Of a stretch of DNA of 64,000 nucleotides, positions 27,607 through 35,810 are shown piece by piece. The stretch is from Litoreibacter arenae DSM 19593. GTDB taxonomy: Bacteria; Pseudomonadota; Alphaproteobacteria; Rhodobacterales; Rhodobacteraceae. The stretch spans positions 124,001-188,000 of the forward strand of contig NZ_KE557310.1 of NCBI RefSeq assembly GCF_000442275.2, read 5' to 3'. A program made the position numbers and the translations under genes. Position 1 is the first letter of the stretch. The number at the start of each line of letters is the position of its first letter. The notes under the pieces were generated by a model. The model saw only the letters and a list, made by a program, of their open reading frames with translations, made no database searches and was not told where the DNA came from.

Positions 27607-29136
27607 TCACGGCGATGGACTTATGCATGCCGCAAAACCGACCTCCGGACCGCAGCCCAGGAAACCGGCAAGATATGGCACCGTCATCGAGATGGCGGGG
27701 ACATAGGTGATTAGAAAAATAACAAAAACCTCAACCGCCAGAAACGGCAGGATCGCTTTGGAGATGGTCTCGACCTTCTCCCCCGACACCGTAGACGCCA
27801 CGAACAACACCAGCCCCATGGGCGGGGTGGCGAGGCCAACGGTCAGGTTGACCGACATGATGATGGCGAAATGGACGGGATGCACGCCAAGGTCGACGAA
27901 GATCGGGCCAAGGATCGGCCCGAGGATGATGATCGCGGGCCCCGCATCCAGAAACATGCCGACGATGAACAGCAGCAGGTTGATCAGGAACAGCAGCACC
28001 AGCGGGTTGTTGGACAGCGACAGGATGTAGTCCGACAGAATTTCCGGCGCGTGGGACAGCGACACCACGGTCTTGAACGACACCGCCGCGCCGACCAGAA
28101 ACAGCACCGCCGATGTCGACACCGCCGAGCGTGTCAGCACGTCGATCAGGTCGCGCCCGTTCATTGAGCGCAGCACGAAAAAGCTGACGATCAGTGCGTA
28201 TGCCACTGCCACCGCCGACGCCTCGGTCGGGGTGAACACGCCAATCAGGATGCCGCCCAGAATGATGATCGGGGTTTGCAGCGGCGCCACCGCTTTCTTG
28301 CACACCAGCCGGAAGTCGTTGGATACCCGTGCCTTGATCGCCTGCACGATCACATGCGCGACGGGCAGCGTCACCAAAAAGACCAGCCAGCCGTTGACGT
28401 GCTGCGGGATCACCCATGTCACCAAGCCAGACACCGCATAAAGCAGACCTGCCACGTTGATGCGGATCAGCACGAAGCTCACGGCGGATTCCAGCGGCGT
28501 GATGGTCTGGTCCTTGCGCACGATACGCTCCGCCTTGGGCAGGTCGTAGCGGTCCGCCATCAGGCGCACCATGACCATCAAACCGACGCCCACCAGAACC
28601 CCCGGCACGATCCCCGCAAGAAACAGCGCCGCCACGCTTTCGCCCATCACGTAGGCGTAAATAATCATGATGCCCGATGGCGGAATGATCGGCCCGATAA
28701 CGGAACTCGCCGCCGTGATCGCCGCAGCAAACTTGCGGGTGTAGCCGTTCTTCTCCATCGCGGGGATCAGGGTGGAGCCAAGCGCCGACGTATCCGCTAC
28801 GGCCGAGCCGGACAGTCCCGCGAACAGGATTGACGCAAGGATATTCACATGCGCCAGCCCGCCCCTTAGATGCCCCATGAAGGCTTGCGAGAACTCCACC
28901 AGCCGCAGCGTGATGCCGCCCCTGTTCATGATCTCGCCCGCCAGCATGAAGAACGGCAGCGCCATCAGGGGGAAGCTGTCCATGCCGTTGTAGAGGTTGC
29001 GGTAGAGGCCCGCGACCACGTTGCGCTGGTCGCCTTCCAGCATGACCAGCACGATAGGCGAAGCCAGCAGCGCGAAGACCACCGGCAGGCCGACCATGAT
29101 CAACAGCAAGAAGAGAGGCAGGAACCAAAGCAGCAT
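27607..29136 (-). CDS. dctM: TRAP transporter large permease (DctM type)
   Basis: Membrane permease of 509 residues; typical DctM is about 430. The start ATG (complement of 29134-29136) overlaps the dctQ stop. FAGLSGSAVADTSALGSTLIP, GPIIPPSGIMIIYAYVMG and GVFTPTEASAVAVAYALI are the DctM signatures. The extra length is an insertion of about 80 residues between the two halves (INVAGLLYAVSGLVTWVIP and following) with two further hydrophobic segments. It couples substrate import to a sodium gradient together with DctQ and DctP. Confidence 0.92.
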   Translation of the reverse strand: MLLWFLPLFLLLIMVGLPVVFALLASPIVLVMLEGDQRNVVAGLYRNLYNGMDSFPLMALPFFMLAGEIMNRGGITLRLVEFSQAFMGHLRGGLAHVNILASILFAGLSGSAVADTSALGSTLIPAMEKNGYTRKFAAAITAASSVIGPIIPPSGIMIIYAYVMGESVAALFLAGIVPGVLVGVGLMVMVRLMADRYDLPKAERIVRKDQTITPLESAVSFVLIRINVAGLLYAVSGLVTWVIPQHVNGWLVFLVTLPVAHVIVQAIKARVSNDFRLVCKKAVAPLQTPIIILGGILIGVFTPTEASAVAVAYALIVSFFVLRSMNGRDLIDVLTRSAVSTSAVLFLVGAAVSFKTVVSLSHAPEILSDYILSLSNNPLVLLFLINLLLFIVGMFLDAGPAIIILGPILGPIFVDLGVHPVHFAIIMSVNLTVGLATPPMGLVLFVASTVSGEKVETISKAILPFLAVEVFVIFLITYVPAISMTVPYLAGFLGCGPEVGFAACISPSP

Positions 29137-29732
29137 CAATCAGCCCCCGCCACGATTTCCTCGCGCAGGGGCGGCAGGCCGTCACCGCGCCCCAGTAACG
29201 TCGCGACCTGACGAACGATAAGTTCGATATTCACAAGGATCAGCAGGTTAATACCGACCCAAAGCGCCGCATATTGGTAGTTATTCTGGAACTTCGCGCC
29301 GCATTTGCCGATCTCGATCCCGAACGGCCAGCGCAGTGAAGACGAGCACCCACGCCCCGACAATGTATCGACATGGTTATTCAACCCGCGATCCCACGCG
29401 ACGAATAGCACCCACAGCGAAATGCCCAGCAGCAGCAGGCCCAGCAGACCCGCCAGCACCCGTGGCAGTGCCTGCTCGACCATGTCGATGGCGACGAACC
29501 CACCCATCCGGTAGGCCATCGGCGCGACGAGGCCGGTCATCCACAACATGCCGAACCGGGCACCCTCCTCGGTCCAGTTGGGCGCGTCGTTCAGCAGGTA
29601 ACGGAAGAAGACCTGCCCGAGGATCAGGCACACCATGATCGCCAATGCGGTGATCCCGATCCAGCGGCCGACGGACAGAATCCGGCTATTGACCCAATGG
29701 AGCAACCGGGCTGCGGACAGTAACACCTGCAT
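29136..29732 (-). CDS. dctQ: TRAP transporter small permease (DctQ type)
   Basis: Small membrane subunit of 198 residues with four hydrophobic segments. GQVFFRYLLNDAPNWTEEGAR in the first loop is the DctQ signature. Between the third and fourth helix lies an unusual loop of about 45 residues with two cysteines (GRGCSSS, GKCGAKF), longer than in typical DctQ. GGAGGAAAAG precedes the ATG. It follows the flavin reductase gene by 51 bp. Confidence 0.9.
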   Translation of the reverse strand: MQVLLSAARLLHWVNSRILSVGRWIGITALAIMVCLILGQVFFRYLLNDAPNWTEEGARFGMLWMTGLVAPMAYRMGGFVAIDMVEQALPRVLAGLLGLLLLGISLWVLFVAWDRGLNNHVDTLSGRGCSSSLRWPFGIEIGKCGAKFQNNYQYAALWVGINLLILVNIELIVRQVATLLGRGDGLPPLREEIVAGAD

Positions 29733-29783
29733 CTTTTCCTCCCCCCTTCCGAGACACCTCGCGACCTCCCCGCCGCGATGCGC

Positions 29784-30302
29784 TCACTGCGCCGTAAAAC
29801 GCCCCATCTGTCCCTTGTAGAAAGCGAGCGGATCGCCCTCTTCCCGCATCGCCGCACGGTTCACCTGTCCCAGCATGATGACATGATCCCCGCCTTCGTA
29901 GACTGCGGTTTTCGTGCATTCGAACCGCGCCAGACAACCTTCCAATACCGGCACGCCCTCGGCGTTTCGACGCAGGTCACGGTCGCGCAAAGCATAGACG
30001 TCTTTCGCGACCGCCCAGCATAAATCGTCCTGATCCGTCGACAAAACATGTACGGCGTAATGTGTGGCAGCCTCGAAATAGGAAAACCTGCGCGAGGTTT
30101 TATCGGGCGACCACAGCACCAAAGGCGGTGATAGCGACACGGACGAAAAGCTGTTTGCCGTGATCGCGGCGACGCCGTTTTCCGTGGCCGCGGTCACGAT
30201 GGTCACCCCCGTCGCGAACCGCCCGAACGCATCGCGCAGCAGGCGGGTGTTGTCCTCGTCCGGCACAAACAGATTGGTGGTGGTGCGGTCATGGACCGAC
30301 AT
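29784..30302 (-). CDS. smoA: Flavin reductase, candidate partner of the sulfonate monooxygenase (SmoA-like)
   Basis: NAD(P)H:flavin oxidoreductase of 172 residues with the FMN-binding split-barrel fold. FGRFATGVTIVTAATENGVA and ITANSFSSVSLSPPLVLWSP are the family hallmarks. It would supply reduced FMN to the adjacent LLM-type monooxygenase. The start ATG (complement of 30300-30302) overlaps the aldo-keto reductase stop. The symbol is by analogy with the sulfoquinovose monooxygenase cluster of Agrobacterium, where a flavin reductase, an aldo-keto reductase and an SsuD-like enzyme sit together. Confidence 0.8.
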   Translation of the reverse strand: MSVHDRTTTNLFVPDEDNTRLLRDAFGRFATGVTIVTAATENGVAAITANSFSSVSLSPPLVLWSPDKTSRRFSYFEAATHYAVHVLSTDQDDLCWAVAKDVYALRDRDLRRNAEGVPVLEGCLARFECTKTAVYEGGDHVIMLGQVNRAAMREEGDPLAFYKGQMGRFTAQ

Positions 30303-31192
30303 CACGCGACCTCCCGACCGAGGGCGGCCTCATACAGCTCGAACCACGTCTGGCGGTCCAGTTCGACCTTCATCGCGTCGGAAATTTTGGCGATCCGGTC
30401 CAGGTTGTTCGTCCCCAGCACTGGCAGGATCTTCGCCGGATGGCGCAGCAGGAACGCTACGGCCACCGCCGCACGGTCCACGCCTTGCTCGGCAGCGATA
30501 GCATCCAGACGATCCACAACTGCGCCCGTTCCGGTCATCAGATCACCACCCCCCAAAGGCGACCACGCCATCAGCGCGTGGTCGTGGCGTTGGTGGAAGG
30601 CTATGTCGCCATTTGTGAAGGGCGCGATCTCGGCCAGCGAGATTTCGATCTGGTTGGTTGCCAGTTGGGTCTTCATGCCCGATTGCAGCAACTCCCAATC
30701 ATAGGGCCGGAAGTTCGACACGCCGACGCTGCGCACCTTGCCGCTTGCCACGAGATCGTCCAGCGCCGCACCCGTCTCTTGATGGTCCATTAAGGGGTCG
30801 GGCCGGTGGATCAATAGCAAGTCGATATGATCAATCGCCATGTCGCGTAACGAGCAGTCGACCGAGTATTCGATATGCTTGCGTGAAGTGTCATAGTGTT
30901 TCACCCGCTTGTCCGCATAGCGGCCAGCGGGGGCGACGATGTCGCATTTGGTGACGATCTCCATCTGCGGGCGCAGGGACGGGTTGGCTTTCAACGCCGC
31001 GCCAAGCACACCCTCGGCCACGTAGCCGCCATATATATCGGCTTGGTCGAACGTGGTGATGCCCTGATCCAGACACGCCTGAATCTTCGCCTCTACATGC
31101 GGAGGGGAAGTGTCCGCATCATCGGCCACGCGCCACATACCGTAGACAAGGCGGCTGAAGGACAGGTCGGCGGTTAGCGAGACACGGTCCAT
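30302..31192 (-). CDS. smoB: Aldo-keto reductase, candidate 6-oxo-glucose reductase (SmoB-like)
   Basis: NADPH-dependent aldo-keto reductase of 296 residues. The catalytic tetrad is visible: aspartate 49 and tyrosine 54 in FDQADIYGG, lysine 82 in IVTKCDI and histidine 129 in LLLIHRPDP. The C-terminal cofactor region has LLRHPAKILPVLGTNNLDRI. In the SMO pathway SmoB reduces 6-dehydro-glucose, released after sulfite removal, to glucose. From memory of the Agrobacterium protein, the N-terminus (VYGMWR...DADTSP..V.AKI.ACL.QGITT) looks closely related, but I could not align it. Start and stop overlap both neighbours in ATGA motifs. Confidence 0.78.
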   Translation of the reverse strand: MDRVSLTADLSFSRLVYGMWRVADDADTSPPHVEAKIQACLDQGITTFDQADIYGGYVAEGVLGAALKANPSLRPQMEIVTKCDIVAPAGRYADKRVKHYDTSRKHIEYSVDCSLRDMAIDHIDLLLIHRPDPLMDHQETGAALDDLVASGKVRSVGVSNFRPYDWELLQSGMKTQLATNQIEISLAEIAPFTNGDIAFHQRHDHALMAWSPLGGGDLMTGTGAVVDRLDAIAAEQGVDRAAVAVAFLLRHPAKILPVLGTNNLDRIAKISDAMKVELDRQTWFELYEAALGREVA

Positions 31193-32346
31193 CAGCGGCG
31201 CTCCCCTGCGGCAAGCGGCGTGGCGGGCGGCTGCGACGGAACGCGACCGTAAGCGTGGGGCAAGGAGCAGGTTTTCATCTGCGGCAACACGCGGTTGCCG
31301 AAATGCTTGGCCTCGTCGATATGCGGGTAGCCCGACAGGATGAACGCGCGGATGCCCATCTCCTGGTAAGCCTCCAGCTTGCTGAGAACCTGATCGGTCG
31401 ACCCCACGATCGCGGCCCCGCAGCCGGAGCGTGCGCGGCCCACGCCCGTCCACATGTGCGGCTCGATATAGCCGTGATCATCGGCCACGTCGCGGTTCTT
31501 TGCTTGGTGGCTGACGCCCAAGGACTTGGCGTCCAAAGCGCGATCCCGAATGGCGGTGCCTTGCGCGTCGTCCAGCTTGGAGACGATGTATTCCGCGTAT
31601 TCCTTCGCCTCAGCCTCGGTGTCGCGCACAATGACATGCGTGCGCAGCCCGTAGTCCAGCGTACGGTCGTGCCGCGCGGCGGCCTCGTTGGCGGCTTTCA
31701 TGCGGCCCTCAAGTTCCTCTATTTTCTCGGGCCACATCAGGTAGACGTCGCAATACTCGCCGCACAACTCCAGCGCGTCGGGGGAGTAGCCGCCGAAATA
31801 CAGCAGCGGCCCGCCGGTCTGGTAGGGGCGCACGGGGTCGGTCGTCAGGCCCTTGAAGTCATAGATCTCACCAGTGTGATTGATCTCATCCCGCGTCCAT
31901 GCCTGTTTGAGGATTTGCACAACCTCGCGCGACCGTTGGTAGCGGTAGGGACTCGGCTCTGTCTGGCCGGGGAAGTCGGAGGAGATGATGTTCACCGTCA
32001 GCCGCCCTTCCAGCATGTGATCGAGCGTAGCGAGCGTGCGGGCCAGCATGATCGGTTGCATCTCGCCGCAACGCACGGCTGCCAGCAGGTTGATCTTTGA
32101 CGTGATCGGGGCGCATCCCGCGACGAAGCTCAGCGTGTCCTGACCAACCTGATAGGAAGACGGGCAAAGGATGTTGCGAAAGCCCTGAGCTTCGGCGGTT
32201 TTGACAATGTCGGAACAATGCGCCCATGAGGAGCGCAGATCACCATCCGGCACACCCAGAAACTGGTAATCGTCGGAGCACAACGCCGAGAACCACGAGA
32301 CCTCTGCCGCGTCCAAATCTGGTGACGTAACCGGAACAACTGTCAT
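31192..32346 (-). CDS. smoC: FMN-dependent sulfonate monooxygenase, SsuD/SmoC family (candidate sulfoquinovose monooxygenase)
   Basis: LLM-type flavin monooxygenase of 384 residues. GGGAGGAATCAC precedes the ATG (complement of 32344-32346). It aligns with SsuD along its length: LYFGGYSPDALEL, YGLRTHVIVRDT, WTGVGRARSGCG and FILSGYPHIDEA. The SsuD sulfonate-site residues Arg226, His228, Arg297 and Tyr331 are matched by Arg235, His237, Arg306 and Tyr340 with identical spacings (2, 71, 34). It should therefore cleave a C-S bond with FMNH2 and oxygen, releasing sulfite. Neighbouring SmoB- and SmoA-like genes point to sulfoquinovose rather than simple alkanesulfonates. First gene of the operon. Confidence 0.82.
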   Translation of the reverse strand: MTVVPVTSPDLDAAEVSWFSALCSDDYQFLGVPDGDLRSSWAHCSDIVKTAEAQGFRNILCPSSYQVGQDTLSFVAGCAPITSKINLLAAVRCGEMQPIMLARTLATLDHMLEGRLTVNIISSDFPGQTEPSPYRYQRSREVVQILKQAWTRDEINHTGEIYDFKGLTTDPVRPYQTGGPLLYFGGYSPDALELCGEYCDVYLMWPEKIEELEGRMKAANEAAARHDRTLDYGLRTHVIVRDTEAEAKEYAEYIVSKLDDAQGTAIRDRALDAKSLGVSHQAKNRDVADDHGYIEPHMWTGVGRARSGCGAAIVGSTDQVLSKLEAYQEMGIRAFILSGYPHIDEAKHFGNRVLPQMKTCSLPHAYGRVPSQPPATPLAAGERR

Positions 32347-32396
32347 GTGATTCCTCCCAAAACCCATTCGCAATTTCTTCTTGCGTAGCCTTGTCT

Positions 32397-32410
32397 TTGA
32401 TGTAGATCAA
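32397..32410. promoter_or_regulatory. Candidate operator for the divergent UTRA regulator
   Basis: Perfect dyad TTGAT-GTAG-ATCAA in the 102-bp gap between the divergent monooxygenase and UTRA-GntR genes, with a further GTATCAAT about 10 bp downstream. Position and form fit a local GntR/HutC-type operator controlling both directions. Confidence 0.5.
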
Positions 32411-32448
32411 TAGGGTATCAATTTTTTGCACAGAGAGGCTGGCGGCAA

Positions 32449-33159
32449 ATGTACGAGCGGCAAGACAGCCCTGCGGCGCTTCCGATTTACGCGCAGGTGA
32501 GCGAGCTTCTGATCCGTGAAATTGCGTCCGGACGACTTGCCGATGGCGCTCGCCTGCCGCCAGAGCGGCAGCTCGCGGCCACGCATCAAGTGACCGTGCG
32601 AACATTACGCAAATCTCTGAAGATACTTGAAGAAAAGGGCCTTCTCGAACGGATTCAAGGGTCTGGAAACTATGTCCGCTCCAACCCCGCCGCGCAAAGC
32701 ATCTATTCGATGTTCCGTATCGAGTTGTTGGAGGGCGGTGGGCTTCCGACCGCTAAGTTTCTCGACATATCCGAGCACACAAAGCCCGGCGATCTGCCTG
32801 CTTTTGGTAGTTCCCCGCGAGGAACCCGCATGCGCCGCCTGCGCTTTCTCAACAAGAAGCCCGCCGCGGTGGAGGAAATCTGGCTCGACGCGGACAGCGG
32901 CACGGTGGACCCAGCTCAGGTCTCGGATTCGCTGTATCGCTATTACCAGATGAAGCTTGGCTTCTGGATCACCCGTGCCGAGGATTACGTCAGTATCGGC
33001 AAGACCCCCGACTGGGCGCCGCCGGAATTCGGCCCCCAAGCCGGACAGATGACAGGCTATATCGAGCGGCTGAGTTGGGAGCAGAAACCCCATCCGGTCG
33101 AATACTCGCGAACATGGTTCGACACCGACATCGCCCGCTATGTACAGCGGCTAAAATAG
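32449..33159 (+). CDS. GntR family regulator with UTRA domain (HutC subfamily, SmoD-like)
   Basis: Regulator of 236 residues. The winged-helix domain is at about residues 10-78 (LPPERQLAATHQVTVRTLRKSL is interrupted here: recognition helix TVRTLRKSLKIL; wing RIQGSGNYV). The UTRA effector domain is at about 95-230, with VEEIWLDAD and the final EYSRTWFDTD typical. It is divergent from the six-gene monooxygenase-TRAP operon and most likely represses it until the sulfosugar or a product binds (inference). The Agrobacterium smo cluster also carries a GntR-type regulator. Confidence 0.88.
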   Translation: MYERQDSPAALPIYAQVSELLIREIASGRLADGARLPPERQLAATHQVTVRTLRKSLKILEEKGLLERIQGSGNYVRSNPAAQSIYSMFRIELLEGGGLPTAKFLDISEHTKPGDLPAFGSSPRGTRMRRLRFLNKKPAAVEEIWLDADSGTVDPAQVSDSLYRYYQMKLGFWITRAEDYVSIGKTPDWAPPEFGPQAGQMTGYIERLSWEQKPHPVEYSRTWFDTDIARYVQRLK

Positions 33160-33170
33160 GACAAAAAGAC

Positions 33171-34283
33171 ATGGGTCAACACGTCAGATACGGGCTTATC
33201 GGGTGCGGCATGATGGGACAGGAACACCTACGCAACATTGCACTTTTGCCCGACACCAGCGTCGGCGCAATTTTCGAGCCGGACGCGGGTATGGCGGCGC
33301 AGGCGTTGGTTTTCGCACCGAATGCCGCGCTGGTCGATAGCGTGGAAGCCTTGCTGGAGGTCGAAGACCTCGACTGCATCCTGATCGTCAGCCCAAATTT
33401 CCGCCACGTCGAACAGCTTGAGACCCTTGCCCAAAAACGCCCCCTGCCCGTGCTGGTGGAAAAGCCCCTGTTCACTGAGCCGCAGCACATCCCCCGTATG
33501 GAGGCGTTTGCGCAGAGCTATCCCGCCCCTGTCTGGGTCGCGATGGAATACCGGTACATGCCACCCATCGCCGCGTTTCTGTCTGAGGCGGAGGTGGCCA
33601 CCGGCGGGGTCAAGATGCTTACCATCCGAGAACATCGCTTTCCGTTCCTGCCCAAGGTGGGCGACTGGAACCGCTTCAACCGCGACACCGGCGGCACCTT
33701 CGTGGAGAAATGCTGCCATTTCTTCGACCTGATGCGCCTTGTGATGCGGTCCGAACCGGTCCGGGTGATGGCATCGGGCGGGCAAGACGTGAACCATCTG
33801 GATGAGAGCTATGACGGCGAGACGCCGGACATTTTCGACAACGGTTACGTGATTGTCGATTTCGCTTCAGGCACCCGCGCCGTGCTGGAATTGTGCATGT
33901 TCGCCGAAGGCGCCCGCTATCAGGAAGAGGTCAGCGCCGTCGGCCCGAACGGCAAGATCGAGGCTTTGGTGCCCGGTCCCGGCCGCTTCTGGCCGCCGCA
34001 TCTGGGCGACGCGCCAGTGCCGCAGGTGATCGTCAGCCCACGTCACCCCAAAGGACCGTTCGTGCGCGAGGTGCCGGTCGATCCGACCATTCTGGACGCG
34101 GGCGACCACAACGGCTCGACCTTCTACCAGCATCAGGGCTTCGTCGATCTGGTACGCGGCAACCGCGACGCGCCCGAAGTCGGGTTGCGTGACGGTATGA
34201 TGTCCGTCCTCATGGGCATGGCCGCGCAACGCTCGATGCTGGAACACCGCGCGGTGCGCATCGACGAGATGACCGCGCTCTAG
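33171..34283 (+). CDS. Gfo/Idh/MocA family oxidoreductase, candidate NAD-dependent sulfoquinovosidase
   Basis: NAD(P)-dependent protein of 370 residues starting MGQHVRYGLIGCGMMGQEHL at ATG 33171. The Rossmann loop is at residues 8-16, the EKP motif at 97-99 (VLVEKPL), and the active-site region GGTFVEKCCHFFDLMRL has histidine 183 and aspartate 186. It follows the UTRA regulator by 11 bp and belongs to the same locus as the SMO-type operon. A Gfo/Idh/MocA family of NAD-dependent sulfoquinovosidases (GH188, SqgA) has been described at such loci. No GH31 sulfoquinovosidase is visible here, so this gene is the best candidate. A simple sugar dehydrogenase is the alternative. Confidence 0.8.
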   Translation: MGQHVRYGLIGCGMMGQEHLRNIALLPDTSVGAIFEPDAGMAAQALVFAPNAALVDSVEALLEVEDLDCILIVSPNFRHVEQLETLAQKRPLPVLVEKPLFTEPQHIPRMEAFAQSYPAPVWVAMEYRYMPPIAAFLSEAEVATGGVKMLTIREHRFPFLPKVGDWNRFNRDTGGTFVEKCCHFFDLMRLVMRSEPVRVMASGGQDVNHLDESYDGETPDIFDNGYVIVDFASGTRAVLELCMFAEGARYQEEVSAVGPNGKIEALVPGPGRFWPPHLGDAPVPQVIVSPRHPKGPFVREVPVDPTILDAGDHNGSTFYQHQGFVDLVRGNRDAPEVGLRDGMMSVLMGMAAQRSMLEHRAVRIDEMTAL

Positions 34284-34308
34284 CGCAAGGTTCTGGCAAG
34301 GGGGTGTT

Positions 34309-34384
34309 TGGTGGAGCCTAGCGGGATCGAACCGCTGACCTCCTGCATGCCATGCAGGCGCTCTCCCAGCTGAGCTAAGGCCCC
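34309..34384 (-). tRNA. tRNA-Ala (anticodon GGC)
   Basis: The complement folds as a 76-nt tRNA. The acceptor stem GGGGCCT pairs with AGGCTCC (one G-T pair), the D arm is GCTCAGCTGGGAGAGC, the anticodon stem-loop CCTGC-ATGGCAT-GCAGG places GGC at 34-36, and the T arm is AGCGGTTCGATCCCGCT. CCA is encoded (TGG at 34309-34311 on the plus strand). GGC reads alanine GCC/GCT codons. Confidence 0.95.
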
Positions 34385-34468
34385 AAACGGCAACCTTGCG
34401 GCTGCGAAGTGGTATCTAGAAGGGCGCGAGGATCAGTTCAAGTGAAAAATCCAACCGCGCCCGACTAA

Positions 34469-34804
34469 TTAGCTTTCGTCATCATCCGACGCAACATCGG
34501 CCAACTCGTCCAGGCTGACGGTGTCGTCGTCGTCATCATCTTCAAGAACGTCGTCGCCCAAATCGGCATCTACGTCATCTTCATCATCCTCAAGCACGAC
34601 CTCGTCGGCGTCATCCTTGACGATGTCTTTGTTCTGCGCATCAGCCTTATCGGCCTGCATAGTGCGGGATTTGTTGCCGGTGATGCTCTCGAGCGTGAAC
34701 TCGTGGGCGCATGACGGGCAAGTCATCGGATCGTTCCGCAGGTCGTAGAACCGTGTCGAGCAGCTTGGGCAAACGCGTTTAACGCCCCATTCTTCCTTGG
34801 GCAT
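34469..34804 (-). CDS. TIGR02300 family protein (FYDLN acid domain)
   Basis: Small protein of 111 residues. The N-terminal zinc-ribbon-like part has two CxxC pairs (VCPSCSTRFYDLRNDPMTCP, then SC) with the family hallmark FYDL-N-DP. The C-terminal 55 residues are almost entirely Asp, Glu, Val and Ala, encoded by a run of GAC/GAT codons, and are surely disordered. It is conserved in Alphaproteobacteria, often near a tRNA gene and aroA/cmk, but its function is unknown. Confidence 0.92.
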   Translation of the reverse strand: MPKEEWGVKRVCPSCSTRFYDLRNDPMTCPSCAHEFTLESITGNKSRTMQADKADAQNKDIVKDDADEVVLEDDEDDVDADLGDDVLEDDDDDDTVSLDELADVASDDDES

Positions 34805-34980
34805 AATCGTCCTCTTTCATCGGTGCAGCCATCGCGGCGCACATACGGTTGAATCTCAGAATTGCAGCCAGTTGCCACATGGGGAAAGGCGTGTCAAAGG
34901 CTTTCCCCCCAATGTAGCTTCCCATGGCCTATTGGCCGCGCTAACTTGGACATAAGCAGCAAAATGCAGGCACGCAACCA

Positions 34981-35667
34981 ATGGCAGAGACGATTCAACT
35001 GGGGCAGCCCCCGATTGACGTGACGTTGAAACACTCGACGCGGGCGCGGCGGTTGTCCTTGCGCGTGTCTGGCGTCGACGGCCGCGTGTCCCTGACCTTA
35101 CCCCGCCGCGCCTCCATGCGTGAGGCGCAGGCGTTTCTGCGCGCCAAGGAGGACTGGATACGCGGCCATCTGGACCGACAGCCGGACGCCACATCGGTAG
35201 CGCCCGGCGCGGTGATCCCCATTGAAGGCCACCCACGGCTGATTGCAGAGACACACACCAAGTCGGTCAGACTGATGCAGGACCATCTTCTCATTCCGAA
35301 GGGTTCGGACAAAGCCGGTGTGCGGGTGCGTGCGTTTCTCAAGACGTTGGCGCGGGACCGTCTGGCCGAGGCCAGCGCGCGCTACGCCACCCAGTTGGGG
35401 CGACCGTTTGTCAAGATCACCTTACGGGACACGCGGTCACGTTGGGGGTCCTGCACGTCAGAGGGAAACCTGATGTATTCATGGCGGCTGATCCTTGCCC
35501 CCGCGCAGGTACTCGACTACGTAGCCGCGCATGAAGTCGCGCATCTGGCCGAGATGAACCACAGCGCTGCATTCTGGACCGAGGTCGGCAAGCTGATGCC
35601 CGATTACCAACACCCGCGCAAATGGCTGCGCGACGAAGGCAGAAGTCTTCACCGTTATCAATTCTAG
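34981..35667 (+). CDS. M48-like metallopeptidase (YgjP/DUF45 family)
   Basis: Predicted zinc metalloprotein of 228 residues. The HExxH motif is VAAHEVAHLAEMNHSAAFW with the third ligand downstream, preceded by the family stretch RDTRSRWGSCTSEGNLMYSW. No signal peptide. The ATG at 34981 gives MAETIQLGQPPIDVTLKHS. Members are related to SprT and to UTP pyrophosphatase-type YgjP. The substrate is unknown. Confidence 0.9.
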   Translation: MAETIQLGQPPIDVTLKHSTRARRLSLRVSGVDGRVSLTLPRRASMREAQAFLRAKEDWIRGHLDRQPDATSVAPGAVIPIEGHPRLIAETHTKSVRLMQDHLLIPKGSDKAGVRVRAFLKTLARDRLAEASARYATQLGRPFVKITLRDTRSRWGSCTSEGNLMYSWRLILAPAQVLDYVAAHEVAHLAEMNHSAAFWTEVGKLMPDYQHPRKWLRDEGRSLHRYQF

Positions 35668-35810
35668 GGAAAAAGAGCGCACGGGGTTGCACTGATAAGC
35701 GCTGCGCCCTGCTGAAAGCCACAGCTCACTGGGTAATCCACCCCGAACGCCCTTCCCTCATACCAGCCAGTGCCAGTATGATCTCTTAGGCGAGTTTCCG
35801 TCGCCACCAT

